From contig NC_089422.1 of NCBI RefSeq assembly GCF_013426205.1, forward strand, positions 3,906,001-3,970,000: 64,000 nucleotides of DNA, in the 5' to 3' direction. This document shows positions 1 to 11,745 of this stretch, one piece after another. The stretch's first letter is position 1, and the number at the start of each line of letters is the position of its first letter. The notes below the pieces were generated by a model that saw only the letters and a program-made list of their open reading frames with translations, was not told the DNA's origin and searched no databases. This DNA is from Metarhizium brunneum. Taxonomy: Eukaryota; Ascomycota; Sordariomycetes; Hypocreales; Clavicipitaceae. Made by a program: the position numbers and the translations under genes.

Positions 1-783
1 ATGTACATCTATTCCACTGCCCGCCCCCGCCATCTTGGCTGGCCTCGAGTCACGTGGCAAAGTACCGCCGGCCTAGCCCCGTCGCTGCAGGGCCCAACAC
101 AGGTTTGGTCTGGGTACAAAGGCGGCCGAGCGCGAGTGCCTCTCCAACTCTTTCCTGACTCTCTCCACTGGTGCTTTTTTATAACTGACATTCCCACCGT
201 CAGTCCCCTTCCAACACCAGTGCCCCCAGTCTGCCGTCTGCTTCTCAGCACAACCCGGGCTTCTTTATAGGAATCCGGCATTCATTTCTGATGCTGACAA
301 CTACGTGATCGTCATAACATCCATGAATGACTTGTAAGTTGTCCCTGCCTCGTCCCTTGGCCGCCCGTGCCACTCTCTGTTTCCCAGCCGCATGTTGCCG
401 GTTCGCCATCGTCTTGAACATCGCTACGTCGATATCAACGCTCTCTGGGCTTGGATATGCCATGTCCAATGCCCCAAAGTGATGAACACGATGTTTATCG
501 ATGATCCGGATGCAGCTGAGCCTTCTATGCTGTCTCCACTGGCCGCTTCGCTCTGCAATCGCCTCGTCCGTGTCCGCCAGCCTAGCCATCGCCAACCCAC
601 GTGTGAATGCGATTGCATCCATTGTTCCATCAGTTTCGGTCATAAACGACTCTGAGGGGCATATTTTCGTGTCGCGAGCTTCCCTAAATCGACCCAATGC
701 ATTCCTCTGGCAAGCGAGGCTTCAGAGCATGTCTGCTAACATTTTCCTTCTCCTAGCAAGTACTACGCGCGAAAGCAGCTACC
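1..783 (+). other. Upstream region and probable 5' leader of CHD1
   Basis: No convincing protein gene is seen here. A CACGTG E-box core lies near position 51. A strong 3' splice site (GCTAAC branch site, pyrimidine tract, TAG ending at 756) sits 27 bases before the CHD1 start codon, and a consensus donor GTAAGT begins at 334, so a 5'-UTR intron of about 334..756 is likely. The short open frames across the region look like chance frames. Confidence 0.5.
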
Positions 784-3700
784 ATGAGCTCCCCGGTTGT
801 GATGGGTCCTGTTAATGGACACTTGTCGCCGGACGATGCCATGACATCTACAGTTGACGCCGAGGTCGGTCAGAGCGATACCGATATCCCCGATGCCCGT
901 GAAAGCCCAATGGACCGCTCATCGCCATCGGCCTCGGAAGCCCAACCCCACGAAACGCCAGACCACATCGCCGAAGATCGAGCCTCTTCGGATGATGATG
1001 GATCTAGTTTAGACAATGCGTCCGAGGATGGCGACTTTGACATGCAGGAGAGCGCGGCTTCTCCCCAAGACGGCGACGCTGAAGTAAACCGCGAGAGCTC
1101 ACCCGCCTCTAGCCGCCCATCAAAACGGAAAACAACAGTCGCCGAAGAAGACTATATGCGAGAAAATCCAGAGCTTTATGGGCTCCGGAGAAGTGTATGT
1201 GCCAGAGAGCAATGTGTATGAGGCATTAATTGCAATTGCTGACCAAAGGACCTAGACACGCGCCAGAGAAACAAGAAAAATGGTGTGCCTCCCCGACACA
1301 ACTCTCTCGACTTTGTCGCATTTAACTCACACATTTCTAGGTGGACTCTGATGACTCCGACTCAGAGGATGATGAACCCGTGAATCGCCGCCAATCGAAG
1401 AGACGGCGCGTCAACACGTCCCAGCCTTGTAAGTGTGTCTTTTGCCATCGAGGCATCCTGCCCAACATGCTAATCATCACCCTCACGTCACCAGCATCCA
1501 AGAGGAACACACCTCTCTTACAACCGTCTACAAACGAGTCTGATTCTGATTCCGACACGTACGGCGGAGCCCGAGCAAAGAGCCAGCTGAAAAAGGCGAG
1601 ATTACAGAGAGAGTCACAGCCTGCTCTCGCACTTGCCGAGAAGAGATGGTCAAGCCGCCGCGCTGCTCAGCAAGTCCAGCAGGGCATGTACGAGGAAAGC
1701 GACTTTGAAGACGATGAAGACGAGGCGGACATGGCATCGGCATACTATGTTGCTGATTACGTTGACGACTCACCATACGTCGAAAAAGTGGTGCGTCACC
1801 GGCTCAGAGATGGGCTGGAGTTGCAGTACGATGCCGGCCGTCACGACTTTGAATATTTCATCAAGTGGCAGGGCAAATCTCATTTGCATGACACTTGGGA
1901 AACCATTGAGTCGTTGCGTAACATGCGCGGTTTTCGCAAGGTCGAAAACTATTTCCGAAAAGTTGTTGAACAGGAGCTGGATATACGGTTTGGAGATGAC
2001 ATCCCTCCCGAGACAAAAGAGCAGTTCTTCTTGGACAGAGAACGAGATGAGGATGCCTTCGAAGACTACACCAAAGTTGAGCGAGTGGTCAATGTTCGCG
2101 ACGGGGAAGACGACACTGAATACTATGTCAAGTGGAAGGGACTCACATATGAGGAGTGTACTTGGGAATTGGCATCAGAAATAAGTCCCGAGTTTCAAGA
2201 CAAAATCGACCAGTACCTTGATCGATCATCACGGTCATGGCAGTCTGACCGACGCGAAACAAACCCTGATACCCGAGGCAGGATGATCAAGCTGGACAGC
2301 CAACCGTCTTACATCCAAGGTGGTGAGCTCCGCTCATTTCAGCTGAAGGGTCTCAACTTTTTGTGCCTCAACTGGACAAGAGGCAATAATGTCATCTTGG
2401 CCGATGAAATGGGCCTTGGCAAGACTGTTCAGACTGTTTCGTTCCTCAGCTGGCTTCGAAATGACCGTCGACAAGAGGGCCCATCACTTGTGGTCGCCCC
2501 TCTCAGTGTCATTCCCGCCTGGTGTGATACATTTAATCACTGGGCTCCCGACATCAACTATGTCGTCTATCTCGGGCCTGAGGATGCCCGCAATATCATT
2601 CGTGAGAATGAGTTGATCGTGGATGGGAATCCCAAGAAGCCAAAGTTCAATGTTCTTGTCACATCATATGAATTTATCCTACAAGACTGGCAGTTCTTGC
2701 AAACAATCAAGTGGCAGACTCTGGCCGTTGATGAGGCTCATCGTCTGAAGAATCGAGAGTCACAGTTGTACGCGAGACTCGTGGGCTTCGGGGTTCCTTG
2801 CAAGATTCTCATTACTGGCACTCCAATCCAGAACAATCTAGCCGAGTTGTCGGCCTTGTTGGATTTCTTGAACCCCGGAAAGGTCAATATTGACGAAGAT
2901 TTGGACTCTCTATCCGCAGTCGACGCACAAGAGAAGCTAGAAGACCTGCACAAGTCTATCGCACCTTATATTCTACGAAGAACCAAAGAAACAGTCGAGT
3001 CCGACTTGCCACCGAAGACGGAAAAGATCATTCGCGTCGAGTTGTCTGATGTTCAGTTAGACTATTACAAAAACATCTTGACGAGGAATTATTCTGCCTT
3101 GTGCGATGCAACCGGTGGCCACAAAAATTCTTTGCTGAATATCATGATGGAGCTCAAGAAAATCAGCAATCACCCATACATGTTCCCTGGTGCCGAAGAA
3201 CGTGTGTTGGCTGGTAGTGTTCGTCGTGAGGACCAGATCAAAGGCCTGATCACCAGCAGCGGGAAAATGATGCTTCTCGATCAGCTTCTGTCAAAGCTCA
3301 AGAAGGATGGTCACCGGGTTCTCATTTTTAGTCAAATGGTCAAAATGCTTGATATCCTGGGAGATTACCTGTCCTTGCGAGGGTACAAATTCCAGCGTCT
3401 GGATGGTACCATCGCTGCTGGTCCACGTCGCATGGCCATCAATCATTTCAATGCTGATGATAGTGAAGACTTCTGCTTCTTGCTGTCGACCCGTGCCGGT
3501 GGACTGGGCATTAATCTGATGACCGCCGACACCGTCGTCATCTTTGACTCTGATTGGAACCCTCAGGCTGATTTGCAGGCCATGGCTCGAGCTCATCGTA
3601 TCGGCCAGAAACGTCCTGTCAACATCTACCGTCTTGTGTCCAAAGAGACGGTGGAGGAGGAAGTGCTTGAACGCGCTAGGAATAAACTTTTGCTGGAGTA

Positions 3701-6035
3701 CTTGACCATTCAGGCGGGCGTCACTGACGATGGCAAAGCAGCATTCAAGGAGAGGCTGAATAAGAAGGGTCTCAAGACAGACGGCCCTTCATCGTCTGAA
3801 GATATCCAAATGGTCCTGAAGATGAGGTCGTCCAAGATGTTCGAACAAAGTGGTAACCAAGAGCGCCTTGAGCAACTGGATATCGACTCAATCCTAGAGA
3901 ATGCAGAAGTTACCAAGACGAAGGTTGACGACAAGATGAACCTTAGCAGCGGTGGCATTGACTGGGACAACTTCATGCAAATTACTGATGTGAAAGTGGA
4001 CGACATCAATTTGGACTGGGACCAGATCATTCCTGCTGATAAACTGGCAGAGATCAAGGCGGACGAGGAGAAACGCCAGAATGAAGAGTATGTTGCCAAG
4101 TTGGCGGCGGAAAATGCACCTCGCAGAGCTACAATTAAGAACCGCAACAAGGAGAATGATCGTGCTGATCGCCTCAAGAAACGCCAGCGGGAGCAACAGC
4201 AAGAAGAGGAAGAACAGCGAGCTCTCTTAGCAGACCCCAAACGGCCATTGTCCGACAAGGAGCAGCGAAATCTGATCAAAGCATACTTCCGGTTTGGATC
4301 CATGAATGATCGCGAATCCGATATCATTCAGGAAGCCAAGCTTGTGGAGAGAGACCATGAATTTGTCAAGTCTGTGCTGGACGACTTCATTACAGCCGCT
4401 CAGCGGGCTGTGGACGACAACAACGTGAAGCTTGTGGAAGAAGAGAAGAAGACGGGAAAGAGCCTGACGAAGAAGGATCGCAAAGCTGTTCTTATGGACT
4501 TTGGTGAATTGAAAAAGGTCAATGCCGAGACAGCAATCGAGCGACCCAAGCAATTGCAGCTTCTGCGAAAGGCCATCCGCAGCCAGTCAGACTGGAAAAC
4601 CTATCGTCTTCCAGATGCCACCAAGGGTGCCAACTACACATGCGCTTGGGGAGCCAGAGAGGATGCAATGCTTCTAGTTGGCATTGACAAGCATGGATTT
4701 GGAGCGTGGGTGCAAATTCGTGATGACCCTGAGCTAGACATGCAGGACAAGCTGTTCTTGGAAGAGCATAGAGTTGGCAAGAAGGAGGAGCGAAACAAGG
4801 CAAACGACAAGCTCAAAGCACCAGGTGCAGTGCACCTTGTCCGTCGGTCTGAATATCTGCTCTCTGTTCTCCAATCCAAGTACTCTGGTGATCGGGCGGC
4901 ACAGCGAATCGTGGATAATCATCACCGAAATAACAAGAAGAATAGTGTGCCCAACGGCCATCGTGGGAGTGGAACCGCATCACCCGCTCCTCACGCCATT
5001 AAGAAGCATCGTGACAGAGACCGCGATGATCAGCGGGCTCGAAGCAATACAGATGATCGTGGTTCAGCTAGACCCGATTTCAAGCGAAAACATGCATTAT
5101 CCTACGACGATGATCGCAGCCCAAAACATCGCCGAGTTGAAGATGGTCGTCGGGTAAGCAAGCACGGCATTGACCGTGACCGTGACCGTGACCGTGATAG
5201 GCTGGATCATCGTCGCTACCGAGACGATGATGATCGACGACATGAGAAACATCGACATCGACATGAAGATGAACGACGCCGCGATGAGCGACGTCGGGAC
5301 GACGATAGATATCGTGATCGTGATCGTGACCGTGACCGTGATCGTGACCGTGATCGTGACCGTGATCGTGACCGTGACCGTGACCGCGACCGCGACCGCG
5401 ACCGCGATCGTGAGCGAGACAGAGACAGAGACAGAGACCATTACCGGGACCGCCACAGAGATAGGGATAGAGAGCATGCTCGAGACTCTCACAGAGACAG
5501 AGACAGAGACAGGGACCGCGATCGTGACCACGATCGTGACCACGATTCACGCACTCAAGATGAGCGAAGAACCAAGGCCCTACGCCGTTTGGATGAACTC
5601 CGCCGCATCGGTGACAACAAAGATGAGCGCAACAGGGACAACGACGCCATGATATGGTATCTCCTAAAACCTGTACGCGAAAACTTTGAAAGGATTTTGT
5701 CTACAACCAAAGATAATGTCAAGTCCAGCAAAGAGCGTGCGGCAATTTTCGGAGTAGAGCTAGTTGCTATAGGCACTTTCCTTAACGAAAGACTCCCCGT
5801 CACTGCGGCTGATGAAAGTCTCAAGAACAACTTTTGGTATGTATATGTAACCCATACTGAAATGTGGGAAACTTGCAATGCTGATTCTAGGGACAACAGG
5901 GATTTCCTAGCTGCACTCTGGCCGGTCGACGATACTAGCAAGATCGTCACAGGCGAACGATTAAGTAACATGTACCGGATACTTACCCGCAACAAAGATT
6001 CAGGATCCAGCTCTACACGAATGAATGGAGCATAG
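784..6035 (+). CDS. CHD1: CHD1-type chromodomain helicase / chromatin remodeller
   Basis: ATP-dependent nucleosome-spacing enzyme that reads methylated histone H3 and acts with transcribing RNA polymerase II in the nucleus. I read five exons: 784..1194, 1256..1282, 1341..1428, 1495..5836 and 5891..6035, giving 1670 residues with continuous phase. Visible in order: an acidic Ser/Asp-rich N-terminus; two chromodomains (about 265-325 and 365-430); the SNF2 ATPase with Walker A DEMGLGKT (about 478), DEAH box (about 585) and the C-lobe motif ending in RAHRIGQKR (about 872); a SANT/SLIDE-like DNA-binding part (about 1220-1310); a very long Arg-Asp repeat (about 1400-1530); and a C-terminal helical CHCT-like domain. 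The last two introns (66 and 54 bp) keep frame and lack stops, so an intronless reading is also open; removing them restores the family sequence around the NNFW/DNRDFL junction. Family assignment is firm; the second, 27-base exon is the least certain part. Confidence 0.95.
5171..5550 (+). repeat. Imperfect GACCGT-type hexamer repeat coding for Arg-Asp
   Basis: Within CHD1 the sequence becomes an imperfect hexanucleotide repeat (variants of gaccgt, gatcgt, gaccgc and gacaga) coding for alternating Arg and Asp, broken by a few His, Glu and Tyr codons. The densest block is about 5311..5440. The codon variants suggest an older array that has diverged. The same repeat creates open frames on the minus strand, which are artefacts. 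Confidence 0.9.
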
Positions 6036-6885
6036 AGGATCATAAGATGAGCCTGCTCAGGTGTATGAGAATGCTGACGCATTATATCTGGACCAGGCGA
6101 AAGGATCCCTTGTCTGACTACCTGAAAAAATTTTTGACACATTTTTTTTGGCATTTGCATCAACTGGCGTTTTGGTACAATGGACAGCATTGAAGATTAT
6201 GGCGTGGAAAAGACTTGAAGCGACTACATACCCGGATTTGCATGGTAAAGCAGATGGTGCGGAGGAGTTTGTAATGGTCTGTGGCTTGTGGAAACATGTT
6301 GGTTGTCTTTGAGCCAAGTAATGGGTCAAAGGAAACGATTGTTTTGGCGTCTCAAACGAGTCCCTTTGGTCGCTGTCAGAAAAGCAAGCGTGGCCGCCGG
6401 ATTGGGTTTGTGACGAATGGGCACAGACTCATGTCGTCAGGCAGCAACGTGGGCACTGTGAAAATACTCAAGGAAACGGGATGTGTTGAACTTTGATACA
6501 GTATTTATTACCATAGAATACCCCCTCCCCCCTCATATCTCGTTCCGCGTGAGGAGGGACCTCAAGCATGGATAGCTATGTTGTCTTTAGATTATATGCA
6601 ATACAAACCATTTTGTTTGAGTGGGACCGCGTCTTGCAGCATTGTGACGGGGTGGAATTGTGTTGAGTGGTGAAGACAGAACACATGGTGTGGTGCAGAT
6701 TGGACGAGGAGTCAAGAGTCAAGAGTCAAGACTGGCCAAATAGGGCCCCACAAATCCCTTGTCAATATCGAAATCCGAAGCGCAAAGGGTTGAGTGAGTA
6801 TCACGAAACTCCACAGCTCACTCAGTGTCGAGAAACGAACCCCAAAACGCCACCGTCTCACCAAAAAAAGGAAAAAAAAGTCACA
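6036..6885. other. Intergenic: CHD1 3' region and promoter of the nucleotidase gene
   Basis: This holds the 3' end of CHD1 and the 5' region of the next gene. No RNA gene or supportable ORF is seen. A triple heptamer GAGTCAA lies at 6709..6729. The frame upstream of the nucleotidase start stays open back to 6667, but those residues do not look like family sequence. Confidence 0.6.
6709..6729 (+). promoter_or_regulatory. Three tandem GAGTCAA heptamers
   Basis: Three perfect copies of GAGTCAA lie head to tail, 157 bp before the start codon at 6886. Read on the other strand, each contains TGACTC, the core bound by Gcn4/CPC-1-type bZIP activators of amino-acid and sulfur metabolism. A regulatory role is inferred only. 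Confidence 0.35.
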
Positions 6886-7926
6886 ATGCCGTCCTCCTGG
6901 GAGAGAGAGCTATCCGTCGCGCAATCCGCGGTACTCAAAGCCGCCAAACTCACGAAAGGGGTCCTGTCGTCCGTGACAGAAGTCTCCAAGGCGGACTCGT
7001 CCCCCGTCACCGTGGCCGACTTTGCCGCCCAGGCACTCCTCATCGGCATCCTCCACGCCGAGTTCCCGGACGACAAGTTTGTCGGCGAGGAGGACTCAGC
7101 TGTGCTCCGCAGAGACGAAGACCTGAGAGACAAGGTGTACGCGTTGTATTCGGCCGCGCGGGGGGACGGCCACGCCAGCAGCAGCGTCGACGAGATGCTC
7201 GCGCTGATCGACATGGGGGGCCGCGGGACGGGCGGGCCGCGAGGACGCTTCTGGGCCATGGACCCGGTGGATGGGACGGCCACGTTCCTCACGGGCGGGC
7301 AGTACGCCGTCTCGCTGGCGCTGCTCGAGGACGGGCGCGAGGTGCTCGCCGCGGTGGTGTACCCCAACCTCCGGCTGGAGGGGGGCAGGATCCGCGAGGA
7401 CAGCGTCGACGGGGTCGGCCTGGGGGTGATGCTGAGCGGCGCGAGGGGCGAGGGGGCGCGTGTGACGAGGCTGGCTGGGTTGGACGGGCCGTGGGAGGCG
7501 GAGCGGCTGCCGAGGCTGGCGGCGAGCGAGGGGGCGAATCTGCACGTTGTGGACTGCGACAGGAACCGCGCCTCGCATAGGGGGGTGATGAGGCGCGTCT
7601 GCGAGGAGCTGGGGGCTGGGTTTCCGGGGACGGACGTGTGGTCTTCGCATGTGAGGTACGCGGCTCTGATTATTGGCGGCGGGGACTTCTTGGTGCGAAT
7701 CCCCTCGGGGAGAGAGGCGTGGTCGTGCGTCTGGGACCATGCGGGCGCGCAGTTGATTTACAGGGAGGTCGGGGGCAGGATTACGGATCTGGACGGGCGC
7801 GAGGTGGACTTTTCGAGGGGCAGGTATTTGAGTGGGAATAGGGGGCTGGTGATGGCGAGGGAAGGCATTCACGACGAGGTATTGCGTGCGGCGAGGAGGG
7901 CGGTCGGAGACGGGTGGATAGAGTGA
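6886..7926 (+). CDS. 3'(2'),5'-bisphosphate nucleotidase, inositol monophosphatase superfamily
   Basis: Likely metal-dependent phosphatase of the Hal2/Met22 type, which removes the 3' phosphate from PAP and PAPS by-products of sulfate assimilation. It is a single exon of 346 residues; yeast Hal2 has 357. The metal site is visible as GEED (residues about 66-69) and DPVDGTATF (about 125-133), and the second signature as WDHAGAQLI near 285. The start is chosen at the ATG in context CACAATG, where the protein begins as the family does. The more usual DPIDGTKGF reads DPVDGTATF here, so exact substrate preference is open; an inositol monophosphatase-like role is possible. The gene is strikingly GC-rich with G/C-ending codons, unlike its neighbours, which causes long spurious frames on both strands. 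Its stop lies only 99 bases from the convergent PEX1 stop. Confidence 0.85.
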   Translation: MPSSWERELSVAQSAVLKAAKLTKGVLSSVTEVSKADSSPVTVADFAAQALLIGILHAEFPDDKFVGEEDSAVLRRDEDLRDKVYALYSAARGDGHASSSVDEMLALIDMGGRGTGGPRGRFWAMDPVDGTATFLTGGQYAVSLALLEDGREVLAAVVYPNLRLEGGRIREDSVDGVGLGVMLSGARGEGARVTRLAGLDGPWEAERLPRLAASEGANLHVVDCDRNRASHRGVMRRVCEELGAGFPGTDVWSSHVRYAALIIGGGDFLVRIPSGREAWSCVWDHAGAQLIYREVGGRITDLDGREVDFSRGRYLSGNRGLVMAREGIHDEVLRAARRAVGDGWIE

Positions 7927-8025
7927 TGGGTTGGTTGATGTCAGTCGTCGGGATATATCATATCAGTGAAGGTTGATGGTGGCGAGACTCGGGCAAGGCA
8001 ATGGTAATGTTATTGTACATACTCT

Positions 8026-11000
8026 CTACATCAGACTGCTCCGTCCGCCAATTTCCATGCTCCCCTGTCCGTCTTTCATCTGGCCGCTTCTGCCCACGAC
8101 AAACTCATGATAGATTCTCCCAAGACGAGCCTTTTCTTCGTTGCTGATGCTTGCTCTTGTGTTGTCAAGAGCCTTGATCAAGTGGTCCCACTCAATGACG
8201 ACTTCTCTATGATCCGTCGATGCTGACTCCTTGTTCTCGGATGATTCCAGCGCCCCATAACCTTTCTTTGCTTGCTTGGCCTTTTTGCGGGCAAGCTTGA
8301 TCTGCTCTAGTTTGGACATGATGGCTGCGCTTTCAATGAGGGAGGCCGATTTGCTCTGCGGCATGTTGTCCTTGCCGAGGGCCGGGTCGGTGCCGTAGCG
8401 GAATTGGACAAAGCTGGGCGTGGAGTTGCGGCCGGCAGGATTACCCTTGTTGCCACCTCCATGACGGGAGCTGGCGGCGGGGCCGTTTACATCTATAACA
8501 TCGTGAATGGCTTCTAGCTGGGCATTGGAGACGAGGGCCTGCAAGTCCGCGCCGGAGAAGCCGTCTGTGCGGCGGGCAATCTCCGTCAGGCCGTCGTCCG
8601 AGTCGGTGAGTTCGCTGGACAATCTGACCTTCTGGAAGAGAGCCTTGATGATGTCGAGGCGGTCTTCCAGAGAGGGGAGATCACAGAGAAGGGACTTGTC
8701 GAGACGCCCGGGACGAAGGAGAGCAGGGTCAATGAGGTCGGGTCGCGAGGTGGCCGCGAGAACGTAAACGCCAGACAGGCCCTCTGCGCCGTCCATCTGC
8801 GTCAGCAGCTGATTGACCACACGATCCGTGACGCCGGTCGAGTCGTGTCCTCTCTTCGGGGCGATGGAGTCGAATTCGTCAAAGAAGAGCACGCATGGCT
8901 TGGCGGCCTGGGCGCGGTCAAACAGGTCGCGGACGCTCTTCTCTGAAGCACCAATGTACTTGTTCAGGATCTCGGGGCCCTTGACGCTGATGAAGTTGAG
9001 GCCGCATTCACCGGCCACGGCGCTTGCTAGCAGAGTCTTGCCGCAGCCAGGGTAGCCGTATAACAAGAGACCGGACCGGAGACGGAGCGGGCACTGGGCA
9101 AAGATGGGGGCGTATTTCGTCGGGTATTCTAGGGTTTCCAACAGGACACGGCGAGTCTCGTGCAGACCTCCGATGGACTTGAATGTTGTGGTGGAGCTTT
9201 GTAGCGGCACGTTGCGAAGGGAAGCCGGGGTGAATCCCTTCAGCGCATGATCAAAGTCGACGCGGCTCAAGCGAACGGCGCCGTCGGTGGCATCGGATGG
9301 CGATTCGGCAATGGAACGAATAATGGCTTCATTTCGAGCTCGAGACACGAGGACACTCAAATCGCCAGGCATGTATCCGTCTGTTAAGCCAGCCATGTCC
9401 AGGAAGTCGAGATCCGAGTCGATGATGAAACCGGTGGATTTGGACTTTGGCTTGTCTGCGTCTGAGCCATGCAGCCATGCTTCCGTGTCGTCGCCCATTG
9501 CGCCGCCATCGGATGTTGGTGGACGGCTGAGGTTACTGTCCAGCTCATCCGGGTCCTTGTCTGGTATGGAGTCTTGTCGGGCAATGGATTCCATTACTCT
9601 CCTTCTTGCCTCCTTGTCAGGCGCCTTGAGTTCGACGATTTCTCGAACCACGTGGCCGCTTACAACGACATTATTGAGAGAGTCTTTGCCTTCGGCTGTG
9701 GCAAGCAGGACAATTCCACCGTCTCTGGTGCAAAACTGCCTGACAATGGAGCGAATCGTCTCGCTGACCTGTCTGCTTCGCCCATTGTCGTTGCCAACTT
9801 GGAGTTCTGTTTCCACGGGACATAACTTGTCCAGGTCATCCAGGACTACGACGGCCTTGCCGCCCAGTCTTGCCCCCCAACTCGCCGACATGAAAATGCG
9901 GGTGAGGGTCTCCTTGATAGTTGAAATCCTCGTTTCATCATTCACCAGTTTCCGGCAAGAAAAATAGATGGTGTAAAATAACATGTCCCGGCGCAACTTC
10001 TCGGCCATGTACTTTGCGACTGAGGTCTTGCCAGAACCCATGCCGCCTGTCAATAAAACCGATGAGAGGTGGGCTAGTTGCTTTTGCAGATTTTCAAGCA
10101 GTGAGTCTATTCCAACCAGGAGGGAGTCGTTCTTGGGCAACAGGTCAAAGACGTCCGAGTGGGCAATCCAAGGCGGTCGAGCTTGCGGCTGCTGGAACTC
10201 AATTTGGGTCTTTTCATCCAAGCCGGCAGCCCAGAATATGGCGTCCTTGCTGTGTTCTTGGGCAGCATATTCGGCACCGTACTCAAACTTGACAAAACCA
10301 CCTTCCCAGCCCTGAGGTGCCTCCAGTTCGCTGTAGACTCCGACAACCATGCCGTCCGTGATTGGTCCCTGTAGCAAACCCTCGGTGTTATTCGCACCAG
10401 AATACATGTGTCTGAAGCGCTTAGACGATTCTTCCTTTTCGGCCTTTGAGTCGCTACCGAACCTGAGACCTTCGTTTGGCTTTGACCCAGCCGCAAAGGG
10501 AAATACTCTGACACTCTGCACAGCCCCTTTGGGAAGCGGTGGTGGTGCGGCCTGAAGCTTGACTACGCCGCCGACAATTCCTGGGCAACCAAGAACAGCG
10601 CACAGAGGGGACGAGAGCGCGGCCGTTTGGCCATCAGGCGGATCGTCCCAGGGCTTTAAGCGTGCCACGACCTTTGATGAGGCTATTGAGGCCGGAGGAG
10701 CGGTGCCGTCCTCGGCTTGGGGTTTCTGCAGCCCTGCCGGCTTGATAACGTCGACAAGGACGTATTTAACGCCCCTAAACGAACTCGAAAGCAGGCGATC
10801 ACGGTCAACCCAAATGCTAATATCGGGATCCAGCAGCCCATCATCGAACCATTCCCGGCAGGCTGATCGTTCAACCGCTCGACAGAATAGGGCAGGTTTC
10901 GATTCTTCTCTCGTACTTCTTCTTCGCATCGTGCTCCCCCCGCTACGTCTAGACTTTGAGGTGCTGGCGACGCTGCGGTGGTCGCCGCTAGACTGAGAGG

Positions 11001-11745
11001 TCTTGGCTCGGACTTTTGGAGCGACGATGACCTCGGCGTTGGGGGACAGCTTGACAAAAGCTACATCCGCTGAAGGCGCAGGGTCCAAAGACACGACCTT
11101 GATGCTGGCAGTCGATGTGGGTGATAGATGCAATGTTAGCGGGTGAGGCGGTACTGTTGTAGTGCCATTGTTGAATGCAGGATTCGGAAGGGCGCGGATT
11201 TGCGATTGGAGGTTGAGTTCTAGAAACGTAGCATGCAGCTCGATAATCTCCCAATCCTCAGGCGTCAACGGCTCAATGTTGATTGTGTGCGCGACGGGTG
11301 GATCGATATGAACCGTGGCGGTGACCTTTTGGCCGTCGTTGAGGTCCAAGGTGTTTGCCAGCGTCGCATCCATCTCAACGACCTGAATCTCTTGGTCTCG
11401 GGACCCTCGGCTCCCACTGATTCCATCGCGGCTCACAAGCGGCGCTGCTCGTCTCTTGCTGGGCATGCCGGTCCATCCCACAAAGATGGACTGTGGAGAT
11501 GATGGCTGGCCACCCGAGGAGGCAGGTTTGTAGGCAAGCTCGACAACGACATTCTGAACGGGCTGTGGGGAAGGGAAAGCTGGTCAGCGGATGCGATTTG
11601 ACGCAATTGAACAGGAGAGACAACAGACTGTATTCAAGTTGAGGAGCAAGGACACCAGCGACGGCGGAAGGTTGACCAAGCAGTTCTTCAGGTGGACGAG
11701 CGAGAGCTCTGCCGTGGTAGATTGCGCATTCTTCCTGGGGGCCAT
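8026..11745 (-). CDS. PEX1: Peroxisomal biogenesis AAA ATPase Pex1
   Basis: Pex1 works with Pex6 as a double-ring AAA motor that pulls ubiquitinated Pex5 receptor out of the peroxisome membrane. I read two exons, 11629..11745 and 8026..11562, separated by a 66-bp intron with CTGAC branch site and CACAG end; the donor is a weaker GTCTGT. The product is 1217 residues. Exon 1 supplies the start of the Pex1 N-domain and joins in phase to the part containing GWTGMPSKRR. Two ATPase modules follow: D1 with GGMGSGKT (about 545) and LDDLDK; D2 with GYPGCGKT (about 875) and the intact Walker B FFDEFD (about 930), then the second region of homology. D1 is the more diverged, as known for Pex1. A start at the internal ATG at 11481 would lose part of the N-domain, so the two-exon model is preferred. 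Confidence 0.93.

Noticed and set aside
5080..5550. Minus-strand frames coding His-Gly or Val-Thr repeats
   Set aside because: Artefact of the hexamer repeat coding Arg-Asp in CHD1.
7096..7872. 258-codon open frame on the minus strand and a 251-codon frame at 6825..7580 (+)
   Set aside because: Both are shadows of the GC-rich nucleotidase gene; Arg/Pro/Ala-rich, no family sequence, while the true frame has catalytic motifs.
9287..9967. 226-codon plus-strand frame inside PEX1
   Set aside because: Ser/Leu/Arg-rich antisense shadow of the PEX1 AAA region; no independent features.
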